Shown here: positions 15,340-22,578 of the stretch, piece by piece | Numbering within the stretch: the stretch's first letter is position 1 | Layout: every line of letters starts with the position of its first letter | Position numbers and translations under genes: made by a program | From: Thermoanaerobacterales bacterium | GTDB lineage: Bacteria > Actinomycetota > Acidimicrobiia > Acidimicrobiales > JACDCH01 | Assembly: GCA_017577565.1 (NCBI GenBank) | Contig: PKRH01000027.1 | Coordinates: forward strand, 1 to 31,807 | Length of the DNA: 31,807 nt | Reading direction: 5' to 3' | The notes under the pieces: model-generated | Databases searched by the model: none | Told to the model about the DNA's origin: nothing | Seen by the model: the letters and a program-made list of their open reading frames with translations, nothing else

Positions 15340-17378
15340 AGCTCGGTCATCTCCCCGACGTCAACGGCAACGGCAACGCCCGGCGGCGCGAGCACCACGT
15401 CCCCCGGCTGCGCCTGTCGCTGCTGACCATCGTGGCCGTCGCGCTGTTCGCGTCGCTCTTCGCCCGGCTCTACGACCTCCAGGTCATCGCCGCCGACGAC
15501 TACCAGGTGCGGGCCGAGGCCAACCGCGTCCGCACGGTGCAGATCCCGGCGCCCCGGGGCCGGATCCTCGACCGCAACGGCAAGGTGATCGTCGACAACC
15601 GGGTGGCGGTCGTGGTCGCCATCGATCGCAGCATCCACGAGGGGCTCGAACCCGAGGAGCAGGAGGACGTCGTCAACCGGCTGGCGATGGAGCTGACCGG
15701 CGCGGGCTTCCCGACCTCGCCCGACGACATCCGCGCCCGTCTGGAGGACGACCGCTTCAACCGCTACGCCCCGGTGCCGATCGCGGTCGACGTGCCCGAG
15801 GAGCTGAAGATCTACTTCGAGGAGCACACCGCCGAGTACCCGTCCGTCGTCGTCGAGCGGAAGGCGGTGCGCTCCTACCCCTACGGGTCGCTGGCCGCCC
15901 ACATCGTCGGCTACGTCGGCAAGATCAACGAGGCGGAGCTGGAGGCCGTCGCCGACGAGCGGGAGAAGCCCTACGGCCTCAACGACGAGATCGGCAAGAG
16001 CGGCGTCGAGCAGACCTTCGAGCGCTACCTGCGGGGCACGCCCGGCATCCGGCGCATCGAGGTCGACTCGCAGGGCGACCCCGTTCGGGTCATCAGCGAG
16101 ACGCCGCCGGTGCCGGGCGACGACCTCGTCCTCACCATCGACCTCGACGTGCAGGCCCTGGCCGAGCAGAAGCTGCGCCAGGGCCTCGAGGCCGCCCGCG
16201 CCCGCCCCAACCGGGACGGGACCGTCAACAACGCCACCACCGGATCGACCGTCGTGATCGACCCGAACAACGGGCAGATCATCGCGATGGCGTCGTACCC
16301 GTCCTACGACCCGTCCACCTTCGTCGACGGGATCGACGCCGCCGAGTGGGCGGCGCTCAACGACCCGGCGAACCACTACCCGCTGAACAACTGGGCGATC
16401 CAGGGCCAGTGGGCGCCCGGGTCGACCTACAAGCTGTTCGTCGGCCACGCGGCGCTCATGGCCGGGGTGATGGAGGCCGACACCGTGTTCTCCGACCGGG
16501 GCGGCTACCAGATCCCCGGGTGCTCCGGCGCCAAGTGCTACCGGCGCAACGCCGGCGGGGCCGTGTACGGCAACATCACCCTGCCCCGGGCGATCACGAT
16601 CTCGTCGGACGCGTACTTCTACCACGTGGGTGCCCAGTTCTGGCTCCAGCGCGACCGGTTCGGCGGCGACGAGGCGATGCAGAACCACCTGGTGACCTGG
16701 GGACTGGGCGACCGCACCGGCGTCGCGCTGACCAGCGAGGCCCCGGGCCGGGTCCCGACCCCGGCCTGGAAGCGCGACTACTGCGACCGGGTGAACTGCA
16801 ACGACGGCGTCTGGCGCACCGGCGACAACGTCAACATGGCGATCGGCCAGGGCGACGTGCTGGTGACGCCCCTCCAGCTGGCGAACGGCTACGCCACCTT
16901 CGCCAACGGCGGCACCCGTTACGTCCCCCAGATCGCGCTTCGGACCCAGGCGTACCAGACGGGCGAGGTGACCGCGGAGTTCCAGCCCGAGGTGGCCGGC
17001 CAGGTCGACCTGCCGCCCGAGGTCCGCGAGCCGCTCTACGAGGGCCTGGTGAACGTGCCGGTGAGCGGCACGGCCAGCCGGGCCTTCGCCGGCTTCCCGC
17101 TCGACCGGTACCCGATCGCGGGCAAGACGGGCACCGCCCAGGTCGACGGCAAGTCCGACACCGCGGTCTTCGCCGCCTTCGGCCCGGCGCCCGCCCCGGA
17201 GTACGCCGTCGCCGTCGTCATGGAGGAGTCCGGGTTCGGCGGCACGGCGGCGGCGCCGGTGGCCCGGGCGCTGTTCGAGGCGCTGTCGGGCACGACGCCG
17301 CTGCCGCCCGCGGCGCCGAACGCCGCGCCGGTGGGCGGCGAGCAGCCGCTGGTCGAGGCGGGGGCGTCCTATGACTGA
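15336..17378 (+). CDS. mrdA: Penicillin-binding protein 2 (elongation transpeptidase)
   Basis: 680 residues, class B PBP. A basic N-terminus and a single anchor helix (~27-49, LSLLTIVAVALFASLFARLYDL) precede the PBP dimer domain (PAPRGRILDRNGKVIVDN; YPYGSLAAHIVGYVG; GKSGVEQTFERYLRG). The transpeptidase domain has Ser363-Thr-Tyr-Lys366 (APGSTYKLF), Ser423-Ser-Asp425 (motif two, SxD variant of SxN) and Lys597-Thr-Gly (AGKTGTAQV). It cross-links peptidoglycan outside the membrane together with RodA, encoded next. The C-terminus is a Pro/Ala-rich tail. Two Cys pairs (CSGAKC and CDRVNC) lie inside the transpeptidase domain and could form disulfides outside the cell. Confidence 0.97.
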   Translation: MKLGHLPDVNGNGNARRREHHVPRLRLSLLTIVAVALFASLFARLYDLQVIAADDYQVRAEANRVRTVQIPAPRGRILDRNGKVIVDNRVAVVVAIDRSIHEGLEPEEQEDVVNRLAMELTGAGFPTSPDDIRARLEDDRFNRYAPVPIAVDVPEELKIYFEEHTAEYPSVVVERKAVRSYPYGSLAAHIVGYVGKINEAELEAVADEREKPYGLNDEIGKSGVEQTFERYLRGTPGIRRIEVDSQGDPVRVISETPPVPGDDLVLTIDLDVQALAEQKLRQGLEAARARPNRDGTVNNATTGSTVVIDPNNGQIIAMASYPSYDPSTFVDGIDAAEWAALNDPANHYPLNNWAIQGQWAPGSTYKLFVGHAALMAGVMEADTVFSDRGGYQIPGCSGAKCYRRNAGGAVYGNITLPRAITISSDAYFYHVGAQFWLQRDRFGGDEAMQNHLVTWGLGDRTGVALTSEAPGRVPTPAWKRDYCDRVNCNDGVWRTGDNVNMAIGQGDVLVTPLQLANGYATFANGGTRYVPQIALRTQAYQTGEVTAEFQPEVAGQVDLPPEVREPLYEGLVNVPVSGTASRAFAGFPLDRYPIAGKTGTAQVDGKSDTAVFAAFGPAPAPEYAVAVVMEESGFGGTAAAPVARALFEALSGTTPLPPAAPNAAPVGGEQPLVEAGASYD

Positions 17379-17402
17379 CGGGCGCGGGAGGGACGGCGGC
17401 TG

Positions 17403-18608
17403 ATGGCCCGCACCTGGGAGCTCGAGCGGCTGCCGCGCCGCGACCGGCTGGCGCCCGCCCGGCGCGAGCGGGGGCGGCGCCGGGACGAGCCGCTGTTCCA
17501 CGCCCGGCCGCCCGCCGCCTGGCGCCACGTCGACCTCGTGCTGCTCTGCTCGGCGCTGGCCGTCTCGGCGATCGGGGCGATGATGGTGCTCTCGTCCACC
17601 CGGGGCACCGACCCCGACAGCTACGACACCTCCTACCTGCGCAAGCAGCTGATCTTCATCGCGGTGGGCATCGTCGCCATGGTGCTGGTGACGCTCGTCG
17701 ACTACCGCCGCCTCCGCGACTTCGCGTCGGTGATCTACGGGGCGACGCTGCTCCTGCTCGTCCTCGTCATCTCGCCGCTCGGGAGCGAGCGGCGGGGGAG
17801 CCAGGCCTGGTTCCAGCTCGGGTCGTTCCAGCTGCAGCCGGCCGAGCTGGCCAAGGTCGGGGTGATCGTGACGCTGGCGGCCGCGCTCGCCCGGGCCGAG
17901 GTGCCGCTCCGGCTCCGGGTGGTGCTCGGCGCCCTGGCCATCGTCGGCGTGCCCACCGCGCTCATCCTGGCCCAGCCCGACCTCGGCAGCGCGCTGGTCT
18001 TCGTCGCCATCACGATGGGCGTGCTGCTCATCGCCGGGGCCCGGCCGCGCCACATCGTCGTGCTGACCGCGCTGGGGATCGTCGCGGTGGTGGGGGTGCT
18101 CACCTCCGACGTGCTCGAGGACTACCAGCGCGACCGGCTGACGACGTTCCTCGACGCGGACGGCGAGGACCTGCAGGGCGAGGCCTACAACTCCGACCAG
18201 TCGAAGGCGGCGATCGCCTCGGGCGGCGTGTCCGGCAAGGGCTACCTGGAGGGGACGCAGACCCGGCTCGGCTTCGTGCCCGAGCAGCACACCGACTTCA
18301 TCTTCACCGCGGTGGGCGAGGAGCTGGGCTTCGTCGGCTCGTCCACCGTCCTCGGGCTGCTGGCGCTCATCTGCTTCCGGGTGCTGCGCACGGCGCAGAT
18401 CGCCCAGGACCGCCTGGGCACGCTCATCTGCATCGGCGTGCTGTCGATGCTCGTGTTCCAGATCTTCCAGAACGTCGGCATGACCATGGGGATCATGCCG
18501 ATCACCGGCATCCCGCTCCCGTTCATGAGCTACGGGGGCTCGTCGGTGCTCGCCTCCTGGCTGGCGCTGGGGGTCGTCCTCAACGTCCACATGCGCCGCT
18601 TCGGCTGA
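17403..18608 (+). CDS. rodA: SEDS peptidoglycan glycosyltransferase RodA
   Basis: 401 residues with about ten transmembrane helices; polymerises lipid II during elongation in complex with PBP2. Family landmarks are GSQAWFQLGSFQLQPAELAKVG, LAQPDLGSALVF, the extracellular loop LGFVPEQHTDFIFTAVGEELGFVG with the catalytic-type Asp298, and the C-terminal GIMPITGIPLPFMSYGGSS. The ~40-residue basic N-terminus (RRDRLAPARRERGRRRDE) is longer than in many homologues. ATG 17403 follows GGGAGGGACGG by eight bases and lies 24 bp after mrdA. A long antisense open frame covers this gene but is a composition shadow. Confidence 0.96.
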   Translation: MARTWELERLPRRDRLAPARRERGRRRDEPLFHARPPAAWRHVDLVLLCSALAVSAIGAMMVLSSTRGTDPDSYDTSYLRKQLIFIAVGIVAMVLVTLVDYRRLRDFASVIYGATLLLLVLVISPLGSERRGSQAWFQLGSFQLQPAELAKVGVIVTLAAALARAEVPLRLRVVLGALAIVGVPTALILAQPDLGSALVFVAITMGVLLIAGARPRHIVVLTALGIVAVVGVLTSDVLEDYQRDRLTTFLDADGEDLQGEAYNSDQSKAAIASGGVSGKGYLEGTQTRLGFVPEQHTDFIFTAVGEELGFVGSSTVLGLLALICFRVLRTAQIAQDRLGTLICIGVLSMLVFQIFQNVGMTMGIMPITGIPLPFMSYGGSSVLASWLALGVVLNVHMRRFG

Positions 18609-18647
18609 CCGCCGAGACGGGTGGGCAACCGCCGCGCCACCGCACGT

Positions 18648-18653
18648 AGTATC
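18648..18653 (+). promoter_or_regulatory. -10 box for the glycosyltransferase gene
   Basis: TAGTAT fits TAnnnT and lies 25 bases before the ATG at 18679. A start near 18660 would give a ~19-nt leader holding the AAGGGGGAAGG ribosome binding site. The -35 region is weak. This suggests the next two genes form a unit separate from the mre operon. Confidence 0.45.
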
Positions 18654-18678
18654 GTCCGCCGACGGCAAGGGGGAAGGC

Positions 18679-19629
18679 ATGGGGACCCAGGTGTCGGTGG
18701 TGATGCCGGCCTACAACGAGGCCGACAACCTGGCCGAGCTGGTGCCGGAGACGGTGGCGGCCCTGCGCGACGCCGGGGTCACCTTCGAGCTCGTGGTCGT
18801 CGACGACGGCAGCACCGACGGGACGGCCGAGCTGATGCGCCAGCTCGAGGGCGGCCCGGTCACCAGCGTGCGCCTGCGCCGCAACCTCGGGAAGTCCGCG
18901 GCCCTCAGCGTCGGGCTGTCCCGGGCCTCGGGCGAGTACGTCGTGCTCATGGACGCCGACGGCCAGGACGACCCCCGGCAGATCCCCAAGCTGCTGGCCG
19001 CGCTCGACGGCGACGACGAGCTCGACCTCGTCACCGGGCGGCGGGCCGTGCGCCACGACCGGTTCGTCAAGCGCACGACCTCCCGCATCTACAACCGGGT
19101 CACGTCGATGGTCACCGGCGTGCCGGGCCGCGACTTCAACAGCGGGTTCAAGGCCATGCGCCGCGAGCTGGCCAGCTCGCTCGAGATCTACGGCGAGCTG
19201 CACCGCTACATCCCCGTGCTCGCCCAGTGGCGGGGGTTCAAGGTGGGCGAGGTGGACGTCGACCACCAGCCCCGGCGCCACGGCGAGTCGAAGTTCGGCC
19301 GGGCCCGGTTCTGGCGGGGGTTCCTCGACCTCATCACCGTGAAGTTCCTCACCACCTACACCGGCCGGCCGTTCCACCTGTTCGGCGGCCTGGGCGTCAT
19401 CATGGGCGTGGTCGGCGGCGCGCTCCTCGGCTGGATGCTCGTCGAGCGCCTCATGGGCAACCAGATCGGCACCCGGCCCGCGCTGTTGGCCGGCGTCCTG
19501 CTCGTCGTGGTGTCGCTGCAGATGGTCCTGCTGGGCCTGCTCGCCGAGCTGAGCGTGCACCTGCGCCGTCAACCGGTGACCACGGTGACCGAGAGCGTCG
19601 TCGAGACGCGGGCGGTCGACGCCGCGTGA
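18679..19629 (+). CDS. GT2 glycosyltransferase, polyprenyl-phosphate sugar synthase type (DPM1/GtrB-like)
   Basis: 316 residues. The N-terminal GT-A domain shows SVVMPAYNEADNLAELV (6-22), VVVDDGSTDGTAEL (39-52) and the metal/nucleotide motif MDADGQDDP (91-99). The acceptor-side signature RRHGESKFG (199-207) is characteristic of dolichol/undecaprenyl-phosphate mannosyl- or glucosyltransferases. Two transmembrane helices follow (~235-255 and ~268-292). It would charge a polyprenyl phosphate with a sugar on the cytosolic face for use by GT-C enzymes outside, and a GT-C-like protein is encoded 0.7 kb downstream on the other strand. The sugar cannot be read from sequence. The start is ATG 18679 with a strong Shine-Dalgarno sequence; the stop overlaps the methyltransferase GTG (GTGA). 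Confidence 0.88.
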   Translation: MGTQVSVVMPAYNEADNLAELVPETVAALRDAGVTFELVVVDDGSTDGTAELMRQLEGGPVTSVRLRRNLGKSAALSVGLSRASGEYVVLMDADGQDDPRQIPKLLAALDGDDELDLVTGRRAVRHDRFVKRTTSRIYNRVTSMVTGVPGRDFNSGFKAMRRELASSLEIYGELHRYIPVLAQWRGFKVGEVDVDHQPRRHGESKFGRARFWRGFLDLITVKFLTTYTGRPFHLFGGLGVIMGVVGGALLGWMLVERLMGNQIGTRPALLAGVLLVVVSLQMVLLGLLAELSVHLRRQPVTTVTESVVETRAVDAA

Positions 19630-20315
19630 CCGGCGTCGACACCGAGCAGCCGCCGGGCGCCGGCGCCCGGCCCATCGGCCTCGCGCCCGGGGCGCCCGAG
19701 GCCGCGGCCGGTCAGGACGCGGCGAAGTACGGCACGTCCAACCCGGTGGTCCGCTGGCTGCTCGACCGGTGGATGCGCCGGCTGCGGGCGGTCGTCGGGC
19801 CCCTGCCGGCCGCGATCGTCGACGTCGGCGTGGGGGAGGGGCTGTGCCTCGAGCGGCTGCTCGACGGCGCCGCCACCTGCGACGGCGCCGCCCCCCGGGT
19901 CCTCGGCGTCGAGTACCGGGCCGACAAGGCGGCCGTCGCCGGGCGCCTGCCGGGCGTGACCCCCGTGGTCGGCGACGCCGGCATGCTGCCCGTGCGCGAC
20001 GGCGGCGTCACGCTGGTGACCTGCATCGAGGTCCTCGAGCACCTGCCGGCGGTGGCGCCGGCCGTGGCCGAGCTGGCCCGCGCCACGGGCGACCGGTGCG
20101 TCGTGTCGGTGCCGTGGGAACCCTGGTTCCGCCTGGGGAACCTGGCCCGGGGGAAGAACGTGCGCCGCCTCGGCAACGACCCCGAGCACGTGCAGTGGTT
20201 CACCCCCCGGCGCCTGCGCCGGACGCTCGCCGCCGCCTTCGAGGAGGTGCGGGTCGTGCGGGCCTTCCCGTGGGTGATCGCCGAGGCCCGACGACCCCGC
20301 CGGCCCGCCGGCTGA
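19626..20315 (+). CDS. Class I SAM-dependent methyltransferase
   Basis: 229 residues with a Rossmann-type methyltransferase core. Motif I is AIVDVGVGEGLCLERLL (~63-79), motif II the acidic end of VLGVEYRADKAAV (~92-104), motif III GDAGMLPVRDGGVTLVTC (~116-133), and motif IV region IEVLEHLP (~134-141). A WFTPRRLRRTLAAAF segment near the end is common in ubiE/bioC-like enzymes. The substrate is unknown. Because its GTG overlaps the stop of the polyprenyl-phosphate glycosyltransferase, a role in modifying a cell-envelope glycan or lipid carrier is inferred. The first 30 residues are Pro/Gly/Ala-rich and probably disordered. Confidence 0.85.
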   Translation: MTGVDTEQPPGAGARPIGLAPGAPEAAAGQDAAKYGTSNPVVRWLLDRWMRRLRAVVGPLPAAIVDVGVGEGLCLERLLDGAATCDGAAPRVLGVEYRADKAAVAGRLPGVTPVVGDAGMLPVRDGGVTLVTCIEVLEHLPAVAPAVAELARATGDRCVVSVPWEPWFRLGNLARGKNVRRLGNDPEHVQWFTPRRLRRTLAAAFEEVRVVRAFPWVIAEARRPRRPAG

Positions 20316-20329
20316 GGCGTCGCCGGCGG
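20305..20329. terminator. Hairpin between convergent methyltransferase and GT-C genes
   Basis: CCGCCGGC (20305-20312) pairs with GCCGGCGG (20322-20329) around a nine-base loop that includes the methyltransferase stop. The two convergent genes are only 23 bp apart, so a shared terminator at this site is plausible. Confidence 0.4.
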
Positions 20330-20338
20330 TCGCCGGGG

Positions 20339-22444
20339 TCAGTCGCCCTCGTCGCGCGGCAGCTCGTGCCGGAAGGCGGCGGCGCGCATCTCGTCCCCGT
20401 CGAGCAGGTGGAGGCGCAGGGCGGTGATCTGCGTGCCCCGCTCCTCGAACAGCGCCACGCCGTCGATCACCCGCTGCACGGTCTCCGGGTCGAAGGCGGG
20501 CTGCTCGAGCGGGTGGTCGCGGACGAACTCGAGGATCGCCGGATTGAGGAACGCCCGCCGCGGGTTCTCGACGATCTCGCGGAGGAAGGTGTCGACGATC
20601 TCCGCGCCGACCTCGTCGTCACCGACCAGGTCCGCGAGGAAGCGCTCGGTCTCCGGGGTGAGGACGACCTCGTCGTGGGCGCGGGCGGCGGCGACGAGCT
20701 CGCGGTAGGCGTCCGCGTCGAAGCCCGGCTCGATCGTGACCTCGGCGAGCAGCTCGCCGCCCGGGGGGTCGTCGGGCGGGGCGGGGGCGTCGACCAGCAG
20801 CACGAGGCCGCCGTCGAGCTCGTCCCGGTCGACCAGGCGGTCGTCGTTGACGAAGAACCGGTAGCTCAGCGGGAACCGCACGTCGATGCCGCGCTGGGCG
20901 AGCTCGAAGGCCAGCGCGTCCACGACGCCCGCGAAGACCGGCTCGCCCCGGCTCACCAGCAGTACGTGGTCGCCGAGGCGGCCGGCGTCGGCCTCGGCCT
21001 CGACCGCGTCCGCGAGGTGCCGGACGACGTCGACGTCGATGGTCGACCCGGCCGCCACCGAAGTGTTCGCCCGCCGGTCGAGCGCCGGGTTCACGGCCGT
21101 GGGGAGGGCCACCGCCACGACGGCCAGCCCGGCCAGGGCGGGGCGGGCGACGGCCCACCGGCGGGTCGCGAGGCGAGCCACGGCGGGGGCCACCGCCGAC
21201 CCGTAGACCAGGGCGACCATCAGCGAGAGCGGCCAGCTCCAGTGGTAGAAGGTGATCCGGGTCATCTCGATGCCCCACGGCACCGACGAGCCGTTCACCA
21301 GGCCGGCGACGAGGACGAGCGCCACGCCGATCCCGAGCGTCGCCCGGGCCGAGCCCTGCCGGCGCCAGCGGGCGCACAGCGCGAACGCACCCCCGAGCAC
21401 CGCGACCGCCGAGACCCACCGGAGCAGCGACGGCTCGGCCAGCAGGTCGTGGCCGGCGACGTCGGTCCGCCCGAGCAGCGGTGGCCACCCGACGACGTTG
21501 GCCACCTGCCGCACCGCCGAGGACGGGCCGAGGCTGTCGCTGTTGCCGTGACGGGCGAACCACCACATCTCGCCGAGGTTCCCGGCGTCGCCGAGGAACT
21601 GCTGGGCGATGACCGGCGACCACAGCAGCAGGCCGAGGCCGAGCGACCACAGGCCCCACCGGCGCAGTTCGCGCCGCTCGGCGGCCACGGCCCACCGTCC
21701 GCCGCGCCAGCCGCGCACGGCGAGCACCGCCAGGCCGCCGACCACGAGGACTGCCGTGGCCGGCACGACCGAGAGGTGCTGCTGGGCGGTGAACGAGGCG
21801 AGCCCGGTGGCCAGCGGCAGGAGGCGGAGGTCGCCGGCGGCGACGCACCACCAGAGGACCGCCGTGGCCAGCAGGGGGTAGCAGGCGATGTTGGAGCTGA
21901 CCGGGTTGACGAGGGACCCGGGGCCCGTCGTGAAGGCGACGAGGGCCAGGACCGCGGCCGCCAGGAGCCCGGCGGTCCGGCCGAGCCGGCGGAAGACCGC
22001 CCACGCGGCGACGAGGAGGCAGGACCCCACGATGAGCAGCGACACGAGCGGCATGCCGAGGGGGCCGCCGAGCACCCGGATGGGCAGCGCCATCAGGTAG
22101 AAGTGCGACGCGCCCGGGTGGTGCACCGAGTGGACGGTCTCGGCGTACAGGCGCGACTGCGACGGCTGCCCGATGGTCGGGGTGTTGGCGGTGCCCACGT
22201 CGAGCGACCGCAGGCCCATGAGCGCCGGGTCGCCCGCCGGCGTCCAGTCGGGGACGAACATCGCGACGGCGACGACCGGCGCGGCGAGCAGCGCCAGCGC
22301 GACGGCGAGCGCCCACCAGCGCTCGCGCCGGGGCAGTGCGCGCAACATGTGGACAGCCCGCTCCGTCGAGTGGTCGGTCGCCCCCCGAGCCCCTGGCTCC
22401 GGTGAGGTCGCGACCGCACCGGGTCCCCCAGCCGTGATGCTCAC
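20339..22444 (-). CDS. Polytopic membrane protein, probable GT-C-fold glycosyltransferase
   Basis: 701 residues from GTG 22444. About ten hydrophobic helices occupy the first two thirds (for example WWALAVALALLAAPVVAVAM, LVSLLIVGSCLLVAAWAVF, ATAVLVVGGLAVLAV, LWSLGLGLLLWSPV and WPLSLMVALVYGSAVAP). A soluble domain of about 230 residues at the C-terminus is outside or periplasmic by topology. A first extracytoplasmic loop with conserved-looking DVGTANTPTIGQPSQSRLY and a HHPGASHFYLMALP segment fits the architecture of GT-C enzymes that use polyprenyl-phosphate sugars, but no catalytic motif is certain. GTG 22444 is preferred over ATG 22585 because TAGGGT lies seven bases upstream and the longer form would add 47 disordered residues reaching into the divergent promoter. 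It is divergent from the radical SAM gene. Confidence 0.7.
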   Translation of the reverse strand: MSITAGGPGAVATSPEPGARGATDHSTERAVHMLRALPRRERWWALAVALALLAAPVVAVAMFVPDWTPAGDPALMGLRSLDVGTANTPTIGQPSQSRLYAETVHSVHHPGASHFYLMALPIRVLGGPLGMPLVSLLIVGSCLLVAAWAVFRRLGRTAGLLAAAVLALVAFTTGPGSLVNPVSSNIACYPLLATAVLWWCVAAGDLRLLPLATGLASFTAQQHLSVVPATAVLVVGGLAVLAVRGWRGGRWAVAAERRELRRWGLWSLGLGLLLWSPVIAQQFLGDAGNLGEMWWFARHGNSDSLGPSSAVRQVANVVGWPPLLGRTDVAGHDLLAEPSLLRWVSAVAVLGGAFALCARWRRQGSARATLGIGVALVLVAGLVNGSSVPWGIEMTRITFYHWSWPLSLMVALVYGSAVAPAVARLATRRWAVARPALAGLAVVAVALPTAVNPALDRRANTSVAAGSTIDVDVVRHLADAVEAEADAGRLGDHVLLVSRGEPVFAGVVDALAFELAQRGIDVRFPLSYRFFVNDDRLVDRDELDGGLVLLVDAPAPPDDPPGGELLAEVTIEPGFDADAYRELVAAARAHDEVVLTPETERFLADLVGDDEVGAEIVDTFLREIVENPRRAFLNPAILEFVRDHPLEQPAFDPETVQRVIDGVALFEERGTQITALRLHLLDGDEMRAAAFRHELPRDEGD

Positions 22445-22451
22445 GGGCGGA

Positions 22452-22457
22452 ACCCTA
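22452..22457 (-). promoter_or_regulatory. -10 box of a probable leaderless promoter for the GT-C-like gene
   Basis: The minus strand reads TAGGGT, then seven bases (TCCGCCC), then GTG at 22444. The pattern matches the leaderless arrangement seen at tig, ndk and the radical SAM gene. It supports the shorter start of this gene. Confidence 0.5.
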
Positions 22458-22563
22458 GGCGACCGGCCGGGGGTCGGTCCCGGCCGGCGCGGGCCGGCGG
22501 GCCCCGCGACCAGGGCGCACGCGCCCGTCGCGCGGGGGTTCGGGACCTGCGCCGGCGCCCCGC

Positions 22564-22569
22564 TAGCCT
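22564..22569 (+). promoter_or_regulatory. -10 box of a probable leaderless promoter for the radical SAM gene
   Basis: TAGCCT is followed by exactly nine bases and the ATG at 22579, with no Shine-Dalgarno sequence. It lies in a 134-bp divergent region (22445-22578) shared with the GT-C-like gene, in which I see no other feature. Confidence 0.6.
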
Positions 22570-22578
22570 TGTCGTGAC

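Noticed and set aside
15168..18680. 1170-codon open frame on the minus strand across mreD, mrdA and rodA
   Set aside because: Composition shadow: at this GC content stop codons are rare in the antisense frame. The plus-strand genes carry all family motifs; the minus translation is low-complexity His/Asp/Arg/Gly.
19769..22405. 878-codon open frame on the plus strand over the methyltransferase and GT-C genes
   Set aside because: Out of frame with the methyltransferase and antisense to the membrane protein; the translation is Arg/Gly/Pro/His-rich without domains.
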